Source: Acetivibrio cellulolyticus CD2
GTDB taxonomy: Bacteria; Bacillota; Clostridia; Acetivibrionales; Acetivibrionaceae
Assembly (NCBI RefSeq): GCF_000179595.2
Contig: NZ_JH556659.1
Coordinates: 979-64,978, forward strand
DNA length: 64,000 nucleotides
Reading direction: 5' to 3'
Numbering within the stretch: position 1 is the stretch's first letter; every line of letters starts with the position of its first letter. Shown here in pieces: positions 17,163 through 26,008 of the stretch. The notes beneath the pieces are model-generated. The model was not told where the DNA came from and did no database searches. It saw only the letters and a list, made by a program, of their open reading frames with translations. The position numbers and the translations under genes are program-made.

Positions 17163-17540
17163 ATGATAAAGAAAACATATGCAAACGCTGCAAAGCTTCA
17201 ACTTAAAGAAGAACGTTTGGATATTTCAAAGAAATTAATTCAAACCGGTGAAGTGAGAATGCATAAAGAGGTTTTAACAGAAGAAAGAAGTATTACTGTA
17301 CCTGTGATCCGCGAGGAACTTGTAATCGAAAAGAAGGCTATAAGTGATGACACTAATGCAGATGAGCATACAGAAACCATCCGAATACCTATTAGTACGG
17401 AACGGATTGAGATTGTTAAGCATACTGTGATTTTAGAAGATGTTGAAGTCTATAAACGTAAATTCCAAGAGTTTCAGCATATTGAAGAAAACCTGAAAAA
17501 AGAAAAGCTGAATGTAAAAACTCAGAATAACAAGGTTTAA
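17163..17540 (+). CDS. DUF2382 (YsnF/AvaK) stress-response domain protein (125 aa)
   Basis: The segment from about residue 10 to 105 has the duplicated pattern of the DUF2382 domain: LKEERLDISKKLIQTGEVRMHKEV, then TVPVIREELVIEKK and RIPISTERIEIVKHTVILEDVEVYKR. Family members are linked to general and photo-oxidative stress but have no defined biochemical role. No signal peptide. The start at 17163 is chosen because GGAGG lies 9 nt upstream; ATG 17148 overlaps that site. Single-gene unit with a terminator downstream. Confidence 0.8.
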   Translation: MIKKTYANAAKLQLKEERLDISKKLIQTGEVRMHKEVLTEERSITVPVIREELVIEKKAISDDTNADEHTETIRIPISTERIEIVKHTVILEDVEVYKRKFQEFQHIEENLKKEKLNVKTQNNKV

Positions 17541-17585
17541 AATACTGCAAAAAAGTTATAACAAGTCAAAAATTAATAAAAAAAT

Positions 17586-17610
17586 AGAGAGCCTATGTGT
17601 GCTCTCTTTA
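17586..17610 (+). terminator. Hairpin after the DUF2382 gene
   Basis: AGAGAGC pairs with GCTCTCT across an 8-nt loop and is followed by TTA. It is a weaker partner of the hairpin at 17624. Confidence 0.5.
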
Positions 17611-17623
17611 GGGGAGTAAAACT

Positions 17624-17646
17624 GTGTCAAATGCTTGACACTTTTT
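17624..17646 (+). terminator. Terminator upstream of the citrate operon
   Basis: GTGTCAA pairs perfectly with TTGACAC over a 4-nt loop and is followed by TTTTTAC. It insulates the citrate operon from the DUF2382 gene. Confidence 0.7.
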
Positions 17647-17803
17647 ACACCCTCTCATTCTAGCACAGATGTATCTGAAAAACAATTCTAATTTTTGCAA
17701 ATACTAAAATAGTTTCATTTTAGGTATTTATACTAAGATTTAAGTAGTTGGGAAATATCGTATTGTAATGCCAGAGAAAATATGATGGAATTATAACTAC
17801 CTA

Positions 17804-17832
17804 TTGACTGTATGTGTATAATTGTATACAAT
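17804..17832 (+). promoter_or_regulatory. Sigma-A promoter of the gntR-citrate synthase-aconitase operon
   Basis: TTGACT (17804-17809), a 17-nt spacer and TACAAT (17827-17832). The -10 box is embedded in the 20-bp palindrome at 17817-17836, and the first gene starts about 100 nt downstream. Confidence 0.7.
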
Positions 17833-17836
17833 TATA
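17817..17836 (+). promoter_or_regulatory. 20-bp perfect palindrome, probable GntR operator
   Basis: The sequence TATAATTGTATACAATTATA is its own reverse complement and covers the -10 box. Its core TTGTATACAA fits the TxGTnnnACxA-like sites bound by FadR-type GntR regulators, and the first gene of the operon encodes such a regulator. Autorepression is therefore likely; the effector is unknown. Confidence 0.7.
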
Positions 17837-17938
17837 CAAGAATACATAAATGACTATGTTATGTTGCAAACTACTTCTGAATTATAAAACAAAAACAAGT
17901 GTTGCAGGCATATGGCTCTGCAAAGGAGGAGAGCACAC

Positions 17939-18607
17939 ATGGCAAAAATTGAACAAATGGATAACGACAGCAGTTCTTCGTTACGTGGAAAAGTATTCAG
18001 TCACCTTGAAAACGATATATTGAATGGAAAATATAAAACAGGGGACAGTTTGATAGAAACGAAACTTTCGGAAGAGCTTGGTGTCAGCAGAACACCAATA
18101 CGAGAAGCTATCCGGCAGCTCGAACTTGAAGGCCTGGTGCAGACGATTCCAAACAAAGGGGCTATAGTTACCGGCTTATCTGCTAAGGATATTGATGATA
18201 TTTATACTATTCGATTGGCAATTGAGGGACTTGCGGCCAGATGGGCAGCTGAAAATGTTACAGATGAGGAACTTAAGGATATGAAGCATTCCTTGGAGTT
18301 GGAAGAATTTTATACAGCGAAGAACGATCTGGAGCATATATTAAAACTGGATACAAAGTTTCATGAAGCTATATTCAGGGCAAGTAAGAGCAAACCGTTG
18401 ATGAATATGCTCAGTAACTTTCATCACTACATTCAAAGGGCACGAACATATTCATTAGGAATGAGCGGTAGAGCAGCAGAAGCTTTGACAGAGCATAAGG
18501 CTATATATGAAGCAATATCTGGAAAGGATGCTAAAAAAGCTGAAGAGTTAACAATAGAGCATGTAAAAAAAGCTAGTTTGAACCTATTAAGAGAGGAAGT
18601 GTTTTAA
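17939..18607 (+). CDS. GntR/FadR-family regulator with FCD domain (222 aa)
   Basis: Winged helix-turn-helix at residues ~12-75 (GDSLIETKLSEELGVSRTPIREAIRQLELEGL), followed by an all-helical FCD ligand-binding domain (~85-215) carrying the usual acidic/His metal-site pattern (DTKFHEAIF, EHKAIYEAI, EHVKKA). The start at 17939 follows AAGGAGGAG by 7 nt; an in-frame ATG at 17912 precedes that site and is rejected. It lies 2 nt ahead of the citrate synthase gene, so they are translationally close, and a palindromic operator sits on the promoter. Probably a local controller of citrate synthesis responding to an organic acid. Confidence 0.9.
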   Translation: MAKIEQMDNDSSSSLRGKVFSHLENDILNGKYKTGDSLIETKLSEELGVSRTPIREAIRQLELEGLVQTIPNKGAIVTGLSAKDIDDIYTIRLAIEGLAARWAAENVTDEELKDMKHSLELEEFYTAKNDLEHILKLDTKFHEAIFRASKSKPLMNMLSNFHHYIQRARTYSLGMSGRAAEALTEHKAIYEAISGKDAKKAEELTIEHVKKASLNLLREEVF

Positions 18608-18609
18608 TA

Positions 18610-19956
18610 ATGGAACTTGAAAAAATCTATAGTCAATATTCAGAGCTTGTAAAAAAGAATAATAATATTGAGTCAGAAATGTTCGAGAAATATAATGTTA
18701 AACGTGGTCTTAGAAATGCAGATGGAACGGGTGTTTTAGTAGGGCTTACTGAGGTTGGAGATGTTCATGCCTACATAATGGATGAAGGTGAAAAGATACC
18801 GGTGCAGGGAAGACTTAGATATAGAGGCATTGATATTTTTGATCTGGTAAAAGGGTTTATGGGTGAAAAACGTCTCGGGTTTGAAGAGGCATGCTACCTC
18901 CTTTTATTTGGAGAGTTGCCGAAAAAGGAAGAGCTGGACAATTTTAATAAGCTGTTAGGCTCAAGAAGGGAATTGCCTAATTCATTTACTGAAGATATGA
19001 TTTTAAAGGCGCCAAGTAAAGATATTATGAACAAGCTTGCAAGGGCTGTTTTGGCGTCCTATTCATATGATGACAACCCTGATGATACAAGTGTTGAAAA
19101 TACGCTAAGGCAGTGCATTGATCTTATTGCAAGGTTCCCTACCATGGCTGCTTATGGATATCAGGCAAAAAGGCATTATCATGACGGACAGAGTCTTTTT
19201 CTGCATAGTCCAAAGCCTGAATTGAGCACAGCTGAAAATATTTTGCATATGATACGTGCCGACAGCTCATATACAAGGTCGGAAGTTGAAATTCTGGATC
19301 TTCTCCTTGTACTTCATGCTGAGCACGGCGGTGGAAACAATTCAACCTTTGCAACGCGTGTAGTTTCGTCAAGTGGTACTGATACATATTCTGCCATCGC
19401 TGCTGCAATTGGTTCATTAAAGGGACCGAAACATGGTGGTGCAAATATAAAGGTAATGCAGATGATGGAGGATATAAAGGCTAACGTAAAGAATTGGGCC
19501 GATGAAGGGGAATTAAGTGACTATTTGGTTAAAATACTAAATAAGGAAGCTCATGATGGGTCCGGACTTATATATGGTATGGGTCACGCTGTTTACACTC
19601 TTTCAGACCCTCGTGGTGTTGTGCTTAAAAGGAAAGCACAAGAATTAGCAAAGGAAACAGGCAATGAAGAAGAGTATAATCTCTTTACACTTATAGAAAA
19701 AATAGCTCCTGATGTGTTTGCAAGGGTAAAAAGATCTGATAAGGTAGTAAGTGCCAATGTGGATTTCTATTCTGGATTTGTATATAAGTCTTTGGGAATA
19801 CCTCATGAACTCTACACACCGCTTTTTGCAATCTCTAGAATAGCAGGATGGAGTGCACACCTTCTGGAGGAAATCATAAATGGTGGCAGGATTATTAGAC
19901 CAGCATATAAAAATGTACTTGGAAAGGTTCAGTATAAACCTATGAAGGATAGATAG
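18610..19956 (+). CDS. Citrate synthase (448 aa)
   Basis: Condenses acetyl-CoA and oxaloacetate to citrate. Classical (Si-type fold) citrate synthase: His239 in AEHGGGNNSTFATR, His326 in GMGHAVYTLSDPR and Asp385 in NVDFYSG correspond to the catalytic His-His-Asp set. Length is slightly above the usual 370-430 because of a ~45-residue N-terminal extension, as in several clostridial and Bacteroidetes enzymes. Together with aconitase it forms the oxidative branch towards 2-oxoglutarate and glutamate in an organism probably lacking a full TCA cycle; no isocitrate dehydrogenase lies in the window. A weak hairpin separates it from aconitase. Confidence 0.93.
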   Translation: MELEKIYSQYSELVKKNNNIESEMFEKYNVKRGLRNADGTGVLVGLTEVGDVHAYIMDEGEKIPVQGRLRYRGIDIFDLVKGFMGEKRLGFEEACYLLLFGELPKKEELDNFNKLLGSRRELPNSFTEDMILKAPSKDIMNKLARAVLASYSYDDNPDDTSVENTLRQCIDLIARFPTMAAYGYQAKRHYHDGQSLFLHSPKPELSTAENILHMIRADSSYTRSEVEILDLLLVLHAEHGGGNNSTFATRVVSSSGTDTYSAIAAAIGSLKGPKHGGANIKVMQMMEDIKANVKNWADEGELSDYLVKILNKEAHDGSGLIYGMGHAVYTLSDPRGVVLKRKAQELAKETGNEEEYNLFTLIEKIAPDVFARVKRSDKVVSANVDFYSGFVYKSLGIPHELYTPLFAISRIAGWSAHLLEEIINGGRIIRPAYKNVLGKVQYKPMKDR

Positions 19957-19988
19957 AAATTGCTAATGTAGAAAGTGCTAGCAATTTT
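19956..19988 (+). terminator. Weak hairpin between citrate synthase and aconitase
   Basis: GAAATTGCTA and TAGCAATTTT form a 9-10-bp stem right at the citrate synthase stop codon, with only four Ts following. It may act as a partial terminator or transcript-end stabiliser that lowers aconitase expression. Confidence 0.45.
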
Positions 19989-20076
19989 ATGAATTGTGGA
20001 ATATTTATTGCAATGCTTTTTAAAATTATATATTATTATTTACATATTAGATTAAAGCTAATTTGGAGGTCATGAA

Positions 20077-22002
20077 ATGAAAGGGACTATTACAGAAAAA
20101 ATATTAAAACAGCATATGGTTGATGGGGATGCAACTATTGGAAGTGAGATCGCCATCAAAATTGATAACACATTAACGCAGGACGCCACAGGTACTATGG
20201 CATATCTGCAGTTTGAAGCTATAGGAATGGACAGAGTTAAAACCGAGCTTAGTGTAAGCTTTGTTGATCACAATACCTTGCAGACAGATTTTAAGAATGC
20301 TGATGATCACCGCTATCTTCAATCCGTTGCAAAGCGTTATGGATTGTACTTTTCAAAGCCTGGAAATGGTATTTGCCACCAGTTGTTTTTAGAGCGTTTT
20401 GCTCAGCCTGGAAAAACATTGATCGGTTCAGATAGTCACACTCCTACTGCAGGAGGAATAGGAAGCTTTGCAATGGGAGCAGGAGGACTGGACGTTGCTG
20501 CTGCTATGGCAGGTGCACCTTTTAGAATCAAATTCCCTAAGGTTGTCGGTGTAAAACTGGAAGGAAAGCTTAGCGATTGGGTATCCGCAAAAGACGTCAT
20601 CCTTGAGGTTTTGCGCAGAATTGATGTTAAGGGTGGAGTAGGCAAGGTGTTGGAGTACTTCGGACCAGGTGTTAAAAACCTTTCTGTACCTGACCGTGCG
20701 ACAATAACCAATATGGGTACTGAGACAGGCTGTACTACAAGTATTTTCCCAAGTGATGAAATTACTAAAGCTTTCTTAGAAGCTCAGGGACGTGGAGATC
20801 AATGGATTGAGCTTGTTCCGTCAAGTGATGTTGAATATGATGAAATAATTGAAATTGACTTAAATACATTAGAGCCAATGATAGCTCTTCCGCACAGTCC
20901 TGGAAAAGTTCAAACTGTAAGGGAAGTGGCAGGATTAAAAGTTGATCAGGTAGGTGTTGGTTCCTGTACAAACTCATCCTTAAGAGATTTGAAGATGGTT
21001 GCCAATGCATTAAAGGGAAAGACAATAAATGAAAATGTAAGCATGACAATAAGCCCAGGTTCTCGCCAGGTTGTTGAACATATGGTGGACAGCGGAGAAT
21101 TGAACTACTTGGTGCAAGCAGGAGCACGTATACTGGAAAACTCTTGCGGACCATGTATCGGTATGGGTTCAGCACCATGTTCAGCAGGGGTTTCAGTTCG
21201 TACTTTCAATAGAAACTTTGAAGGCAGAAGTGGTACAAAGGATGCACAGGTATTTCTTGCAAGCCCAGAAGTTGCAGTTGCTGCAGCTCTTACAGGAAAG
21301 ATAACAGATCCAAGGGATTTAGGTGAGTGCCCTAAGATACAGATGCCGGATAAATTCTTTATAAACGACAATATGACATTAAAACCATTGCCACAAGAGG
21401 AAGCAAAGAACGTTGAAATAGTAAGAGGGCCGAATATAAGACCATTGCCTTCATTTGATAAACTTCCTGATGTTTTGGATGGAACTGCACTGCTTAAGGT
21501 TGGTGACAACATCACAACTGACCATATTATGCCTGCAGGAGCAAAGATTCTTCCTTTGAGAAGTAACATCCCTGAAATATCCAAGTATGTATTTGAAGCA
21601 GTAGATGAAAACTTCTCTAAAAGAGCTTTGGAAAGCAGCGGAGGATTCATTATTGGCGGAGAAAATTACGGACAGGGTTCAAGCCGTGAGCATGCAGCTT
21701 TAGCACCAAAATATCTTGGAGTTAAAGCGGTTATAGTAAAATCCTTTGCAAGAATTCACCTTGCAAACCTTGTTAACTTCGGAATTGTTCCTTTAACCTT
21801 CAAAAATCCTGCAGATTATGACAGGATTGAGTTGGGAGACAAGATTGAGCTTGTTATAGGCGATTTGAAAGGTGATGTAAAACTTAAGAACGTAACTAAG
21901 GGCTTTGAAATAGAGCTCACACATACATTGTCTGCCTTAGATGCCGAAATACTAAAGGTAGGCGGAAAACTTCCATGGATTAAGGAAAGCGTTAAGAAAT
22001 AA
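20077..22002 (+). CDS. Aconitate hydratase (641 aa)
   Basis: Interconverts citrate and isocitrate through a [4Fe-4S] cluster. The three cluster ligands are visible as Cys297 (VGSCTNSS), Cys357 and Cys360 (NSCGPCIG). The C-terminal swivelling domain is at about 475-641 (GDNITTDHIMPAGAKILPLRSNI, then the GQGSSREHAA substrate-binding motif). The length fits the shorter aconitase group of ~640-660 residues found in clostridia and related to homoaconitase/isopropylmalate isomerase, rather than the ~900-residue AcnA. Ribosome binding site GGAGGTC. Last gene of the operon; a strong terminator follows. Confidence 0.93.
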   Translation: MKGTITEKILKQHMVDGDATIGSEIAIKIDNTLTQDATGTMAYLQFEAIGMDRVKTELSVSFVDHNTLQTDFKNADDHRYLQSVAKRYGLYFSKPGNGICHQLFLERFAQPGKTLIGSDSHTPTAGGIGSFAMGAGGLDVAAAMAGAPFRIKFPKVVGVKLEGKLSDWVSAKDVILEVLRRIDVKGGVGKVLEYFGPGVKNLSVPDRATITNMGTETGCTTSIFPSDEITKAFLEAQGRGDQWIELVPSSDVEYDEIIEIDLNTLEPMIALPHSPGKVQTVREVAGLKVDQVGVGSCTNSSLRDLKMVANALKGKTINENVSMTISPGSRQVVEHMVDSGELNYLVQAGARILENSCGPCIGMGSAPCSAGVSVRTFNRNFEGRSGTKDAQVFLASPEVAVAAALTGKITDPRDLGECPKIQMPDKFFINDNMTLKPLPQEEAKNVEIVRGPNIRPLPSFDKLPDVLDGTALLKVGDNITTDHIMPAGAKILPLRSNIPEISKYVFEAVDENFSKRALESSGGFIIGGENYGQGSSREHAALAPKYLGVKAVIVKSFARIHLANLVNFGIVPLTFKNPADYDRIELGDKIELVIGDLKGDVKLKNVTKGFEIELTHTLSALDAEILKVGGKLPWIKESVKK

Positions 22003-22026
22003 GGATTATATAATGAATTGATGATT

Positions 22027-22065
22027 TTCGCGGATATTTACGAGTAAATATCCGCGAATTTTTTT
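22027..22065 (+). terminator. Strong terminator of the citrate operon
   Basis: TTCGCGGATATTTAC and GTAAATATCCGCGAA form a perfect 15-bp stem around a 2-nt centre, followed by a run of seven Ts. Confidence 0.92.
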
Positions 22066-22357
22066 AGAAGTGGTTCTTTTGGTTTGTTGAAATAACTTGA
22101 AAGTAAAGACACTATAGCTTATGTTTATGGTTCGAGAGTTGTGATGTCGAATAGGATAAAATCAGTAAATCATTCCTTGACCATAATGTTGTTTTTATAT
22201 GGACAATTAATTCACTATATAACTTTATCAGAGCTAAGATAGGCAGTATTAATAAGGTCGCTTAAAGTTTGGTATTTATTGTGCAGGTTGAAAAATACTT
22301 TGTACAATTTCTTCAGTAATTTTCACCTTTATGATCAGTATGCATCCACAAGCAGCC
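22066..22357. other. Intergenic region without recognised features
   Basis: Between the convergent aconitase and DUF445 genes. No open frame of note, no RNA motif and no repeat were recognised apart from the aconitase terminator at its left edge. Confidence 0.4.
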
Positions 22358-23605
22358 TTAAAAAACAGTAGTGATAAGATGGATTGCAAGGCCTGCCAAA
22401 CCACCTATAACAGTTCCGTTAATCCTTATGTATTGTAAATCGGCTCCAACTTGCGCCTCCAGCTTATTAGCCATATCTTTGCCTTCCCAGTTATTTATAG
22501 TGTCATTTATAAGGTTTCTTATTTCCGCTTTATACTTTACAACTACCTTTATTATCAGTTTTTTCAGGAATAAATCAAACTTATCTTTGAGATCATCTGC
22601 GTTCAATGCTTTTGTCATTAAAAAGTCAAAAAATTCTCCAACCTTATCTCTAAGTTTATTCTCCTCATTCTCTCCATATGAAACCAAAGAGTTTTTCAGC
22701 TCGTTTAGAACATGGGTTAAATATCCCTGATACAGTTCGGATTCTAAAATCTCGCCTTTCAAAATTTCACCCTTTTCAATAAGTGTTTCTGAGGTTTTGA
22801 GCTTATTAACCAGCTTAGGCAGACTGTACGTTAACAAGCTGTTTATATCGGAATCGGAATTGTTTTCGATGCTCTCTATCTGCTTTAAAAGAATTTTCAA
22901 AATATTTCTATAGACTATATCTCCTACAACAGGCAGAGCAAGGGTTTTGTTCAAACTTCCGATGAATGCAAGTGTTTCGGTCCGATTATCTTCTACGTAG
23001 TTATGAATACATACTAATAGTTCCTTGATAATCGGGCGATGATGGCCTGATGAGACCAATACTTCAAGGAATCTTCCAAGAAGCGGATAGAGTTTTTGAT
23101 TTTCAAGTGTTTTATTAATGTTGTCTTTTATAAAACTTTCCAGCTTAAGATCTTCAAATAAGTAACTTAGAATATCTGGAAAAGCAGTAACTGCCCTGTC
23201 AATTATCTTTTCTCTGTTTTGGTGGAGATAACTTATAAATTCATCTGTCAGTTCAATATTTTCGAGCTTACTCTTAATAATATCCTCTGTAAAGAAGTTT
23301 GTTACAACAAAGTCTGAGATCGAACTTCCGATTCGGTCCTTGTTATTTGGTATTATGGCTACATGGGGTATCCATTTTAGCCCCAACGGATACCGGAACA
23401 GCGCTACAACAGCAAACCAGTCGGCCAATGCACCTATCATGGATGCTTCAGAAAACGCCACAATGCAGGAACATAAATAGTTGGTTTCTTCAAACCTCTT
23501 AAATATAATGTAGATTGCAGTCATGAGCAAAAGCAGCCCTGTAGCTATAAAGCGCATTTTTTTTAATTTTGCAGAATTTTTTTGAATGTTTGTCTTTTCA
23601 ATCAT
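22358..23605 (-). CDS. DUF445 family membrane protein (415 aa)
   Basis: Matches the DUF445 (YjiN-like) family: an N-terminal membrane segment, then the hallmark ASMIGALADWFAVVALFRYPLG...IPNNKDRIGSSISDFVVTNF, a long helical domain, and a C-terminal membrane segment with QYIRINGTVIGGLAGLAIHLI. About three membrane segments in total. The biochemical role is unknown; the family is widespread in bacteria. Ribosome binding site GGTGG. Divergent from the flavodiiron gene. Confidence 0.85.
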   Translation of the reverse strand: MIEKTNIQKNSAKLKKMRFIATGLLLLMTAIYIIFKRFEETNYLCSCIVAFSEASMIGALADWFAVVALFRYPLGLKWIPHVAIIPNNKDRIGSSISDFVVTNFFTEDIIKSKLENIELTDEFISYLHQNREKIIDRAVTAFPDILSYLFEDLKLESFIKDNINKTLENQKLYPLLGRFLEVLVSSGHHRPIIKELLVCIHNYVEDNRTETLAFIGSLNKTLALPVVGDIVYRNILKILLKQIESIENNSDSDINSLLTYSLPKLVNKLKTSETLIEKGEILKGEILESELYQGYLTHVLNELKNSLVSYGENEENKLRDKVGEFFDFLMTKALNADDLKDKFDLFLKKLIIKVVVKYKAEIRNLINDTINNWEGKDMANKLEAQVGADLQYIRINGTVIGGLAGLAIHLITTVF

Positions 23606-23903
23606 ATAATTTCCACCCTACATTTCCTTTGAATAAGGGACAGTTGAAAAACTTAGTATTTTCCAATTCCCTAAAATATATTTACAAAAAACCTGACTAT
23701 ACATGATTATACTGTAAAACCATTAGCTTTGTTGCACAAAATTTTTAAAATTAAATAAAATGCTGAATAAGGAATACTCAAATTTTGTGACAAAGCATAT
23801 GTACAAAAACAAATTTAAGTTTATAATAATTAAGAGTGGGGATATATATAACTATCTGAGCGACTTAAAACTTACAAACTATGTTTTCGAAAGGAGATTT
23901 CAT

Positions 23904-25088
23904 ATGATAGAGGTAAAAGACAATGTCTATTGGGTTGGCATAAAGGACTGGGATTTAAGAAGGTTTCATGGACATGAATTATCTACTCACAGGGGTTCTA
24001 CCTACAATTCATATATTATTAAAGACGAAAAGACCGTTCTTGTTGATACTGTATGGGGCCCATACAAGGAAGAGTTTGTAGAAAACCTTGACCGTGAAGT
24101 AGGTCTTAAGAATATTGATTATATTGTTATAAACCATTGTGAACCTGACCACTCTGGAAGTCTTGGCTATCTGATGTCAAAAATTCCTGGAACACCGATA
24201 TACTGCTCAAAGCACGGAGAGGAAACTATAAAAAGACATTTTCACGGTGATTGGAATTTAAACGTTGTAAAAACCGGGGACAAACTAAATATCGGTAAGA
24301 GTGATCTTATTTTTGTTGAGATGCAGATGATGCACTGGCCTGATAGTATGCTTACATATGTAACAGGCTCGAATGTGGTATTGTCAAACGATGCTTTTGG
24401 ACAGCACTATTCTCCTGTTTCATTGTTCAACGACCAAGTAAATGAATGTGAACTCTATCAGGAAGCTATAAAATATTTTGCAAACATACTGACACCATTT
24501 AGACCTTTGATTAAAAAGAAAATTGAAGAAATTAAGGCTTTAAATCTTCCAATAGATATTATTGCTCCAAGCCATGGTGTTATATGGAGGAAAAATCCTT
24601 TACAAATTATTGAAAAGTATTATGAATGGTCTCAGCCTGACTATAGCGAGGGCAATGTTGTAATAGTATACGATACAATGTATGATGCTACAAAGAAGAT
24701 GGCAGAGGCAATTGGTGAAGGGCTTCTAAAGAACAACGTACCCTACAAACTTTATAATTCCTCAATTACTGATACCAGTGATTTGATTACCGAGCTATTT
24801 AAGGCTAAAGCTATTATAGCTGGAAGCTGCACTGTAAATAATGGTCCTTTATCATCAATTTCATTGATAATGGAAGAACTGAAGGCACACAAGATAAAAG
24901 GAAAGCCTGCAGCCGGTTTTGGAAGTTATGGCTGGAGCGGTGAGGGTGCAAAGCATATAAGTGAAACACTTGCAAAGAATGGGTTTAACGTTGTTAACGA
25001 TCCTATACAGTTTAAATACCAGCCAACAACTGATGAATTAAATCTGTGTGTTGAATTTGGAGAGAAGTTTGCTAAAAGCCTTTTATAA
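23904..25088 (+). CDS. fprA: Flavodiiron protein (A-type flavoprotein, 394 aa)
   Basis: Reduces O2 to water and/or NO to N2O in anaerobes. The N-terminal metallo-beta-lactamase-like domain (1 to about 250) carries the diiron ligands HxExDH as His78, Glu80, Asp82, His83 (NHCEPDHSGS) with downstream SNDAFGQHYS and SHGVIWR. The C-terminal flavodoxin-like FMN domain (~255-394) begins VVIVYDTMYDATKKMAEAI. Length is typical for two-domain FprA without a rubredoxin fusion. The start at 23904 follows AAAGGAGAT; upstream in-frame ATGs such as 23760 lack ribosome binding sites and would add a non-homologous 48 residues. Part of oxidative or nitrosative stress defence. Confidence 0.93.
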   Translation: MIEVKDNVYWVGIKDWDLRRFHGHELSTHRGSTYNSYIIKDEKTVLVDTVWGPYKEEFVENLDREVGLKNIDYIVINHCEPDHSGSLGYLMSKIPGTPIYCSKHGEETIKRHFHGDWNLNVVKTGDKLNIGKSDLIFVEMQMMHWPDSMLTYVTGSNVVLSNDAFGQHYSPVSLFNDQVNECELYQEAIKYFANILTPFRPLIKKKIEEIKALNLPIDIIAPSHGVIWRKNPLQIIEKYYEWSQPDYSEGNVVIVYDTMYDATKKMAEAIGEGLLKNNVPYKLYNSSITDTSDLITELFKAKAIIAGSCTVNNGPLSSISLIMEELKAHKIKGKPAAGFGSYGWSGEGAKHISETLAKNGFNVVNDPIQFKYQPTTDELNLCVEFGEKFAKSLL

Positions 25089-25091
25089 GTT

Positions 25092-25128
25092 AAGTTAGGG
25101 GTTGGTTTTAGCCAACCCCTTTTAACTT
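25092..25128. terminator. Bidirectional terminator between convergent genes
   Basis: GTTAGGGGTTGG and CCAACCCCTTTTAAC form a strong stem around TTTTAG. It serves the flavodiiron gene and overlaps the stop codon of the minus-strand CBM25-like gene. Confidence 0.8.
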
Positions 25129-25441
25129 ACAAGTACTTAGACTCAACATTGAAAGAGTAGTTCGAACCAGAGTTGTTATCCCAGTTGCTTGCACTGTCTT
25201 TAAACGCTAAATTTAGCTTGTCAGTTGATGTTACAGGGATTTCTGCTTCAAAGCCTTCCTGGGTTCTAGCCATTTTTACGTTTGTCTCATTAGTCCAGCC
25301 ACTACCAAATCCCATACGCATGTATACCGCATCTGCGCCGGAATTGTAGAGTAATCCCTTATACTTAACTGTTGCCTTGTCTCCCTCAGCTAAAACGTTT
25401 GGTGCAATAATAACTCCGTTTTGTATATAATTGTTATACAT
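25127..25441 (-). CDS. Small stand-alone CBM25-like carbohydrate-binding protein (104 aa)
   Basis: The whole protein looks like one starch-binding module of family CBM25 or a close relative: DKATVKYKGLLYNSGADAVYMRMGFG, a Trp in GSGWTNE, and NLAFKDSASNWDNNSGSNYSFNV, typical of the C-terminal strands. There is no signal peptide, membrane segment or catalytic domain, so it should be cytoplasmic and may bind glycogen or another glucan in the cell. The only ribosome binding site candidate, AAAGGG, is rather far (about 12 nt) from the ATG. Monocistronic. Confidence 0.8.
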   Translation of the reverse strand: MYNNYIQNGVIIAPNVLAEGDKATVKYKGLLYNSGADAVYMRMGFGSGWTNETNVKMARTQEGFEAEIPVTSTDKLNLAFKDSASNWDNNSGSNYSFNVESKYL

Positions 25442-25657
25442 TATTGAACCAACCCTTTCTATAATTTATTGAGTTTCATGAATAGTATCTTAAAATTTGA
25501 AATAAAATATGCTAGTGTTTTTTACATTTAACATTATATATTTGAAAAACAAACTTTTTCTTACATCTTTCGTAATCTATATTATAAATCTATCAAATAC
25601 ATTTTTATGTTATAATAGTTATAAGTTATTTGTAAAATTACAAGAAGGTGGAAAAAT

Positions 25658-26008
25658 ATGGGCGATATGTTTTTGATCAACTTATTCAAAGCGTTTTTTG
25701 TACTTGGAGGCTTTGGCATAGTCCTTGGGTTTCTAGGCCTTATAGTAGCATATTTTATTGATTCGAGAAATATACGTGAAAATTATGGTAACTTTAGTAC
25801 AACTTTAGGCAATGCACTGTTTATTATACAAAATATATTTGAGCCCCAGGCAAAGTTCCGGACAGAACAGGTAATTTGGGTAAAAAAAAGGCGAACTCCG
25901 GCAGAAAGAATGGTTTCAGGTTTATCGGAGCTGCACTATGATAAAATAAGTATTAGAGGGATTAAAAGTATGAAAAATAGAAAATTTTATGTAAAATCAG
26001 GATTTTAA
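25658..26008 (+). CDS. Small unknown membrane protein (116 aa)
   Basis: Not recognised. One long hydrophobic stretch (residues ~8-32, FKAFFVLGGFGIVLGFLGLIVAYFI) spans the membrane, followed by a basic cytoplasmic tail. Good AAGAAGGTGG ribosome binding site. Its 3' end overlaps the convergent gene at 25997 by 12 nt. Confidence 0.6.
   Translation: MGDMFLINLFKAFFVLGGFGIVLGFLGLIVAYFIDSRNIRENYGNFSTTLGNALFIIQNIFEPQAKFRTEQVIWVKKRRTPAERMVSGLSELHYDKISIRGIKSMKNRKFYVKSGF

Noticed and set aside
17817-17836. Palindrome as a recombination or att site
   Set aside because: Its position on the -10 box ahead of a GntR regulator explains it better as an operator; no integrase is nearby.
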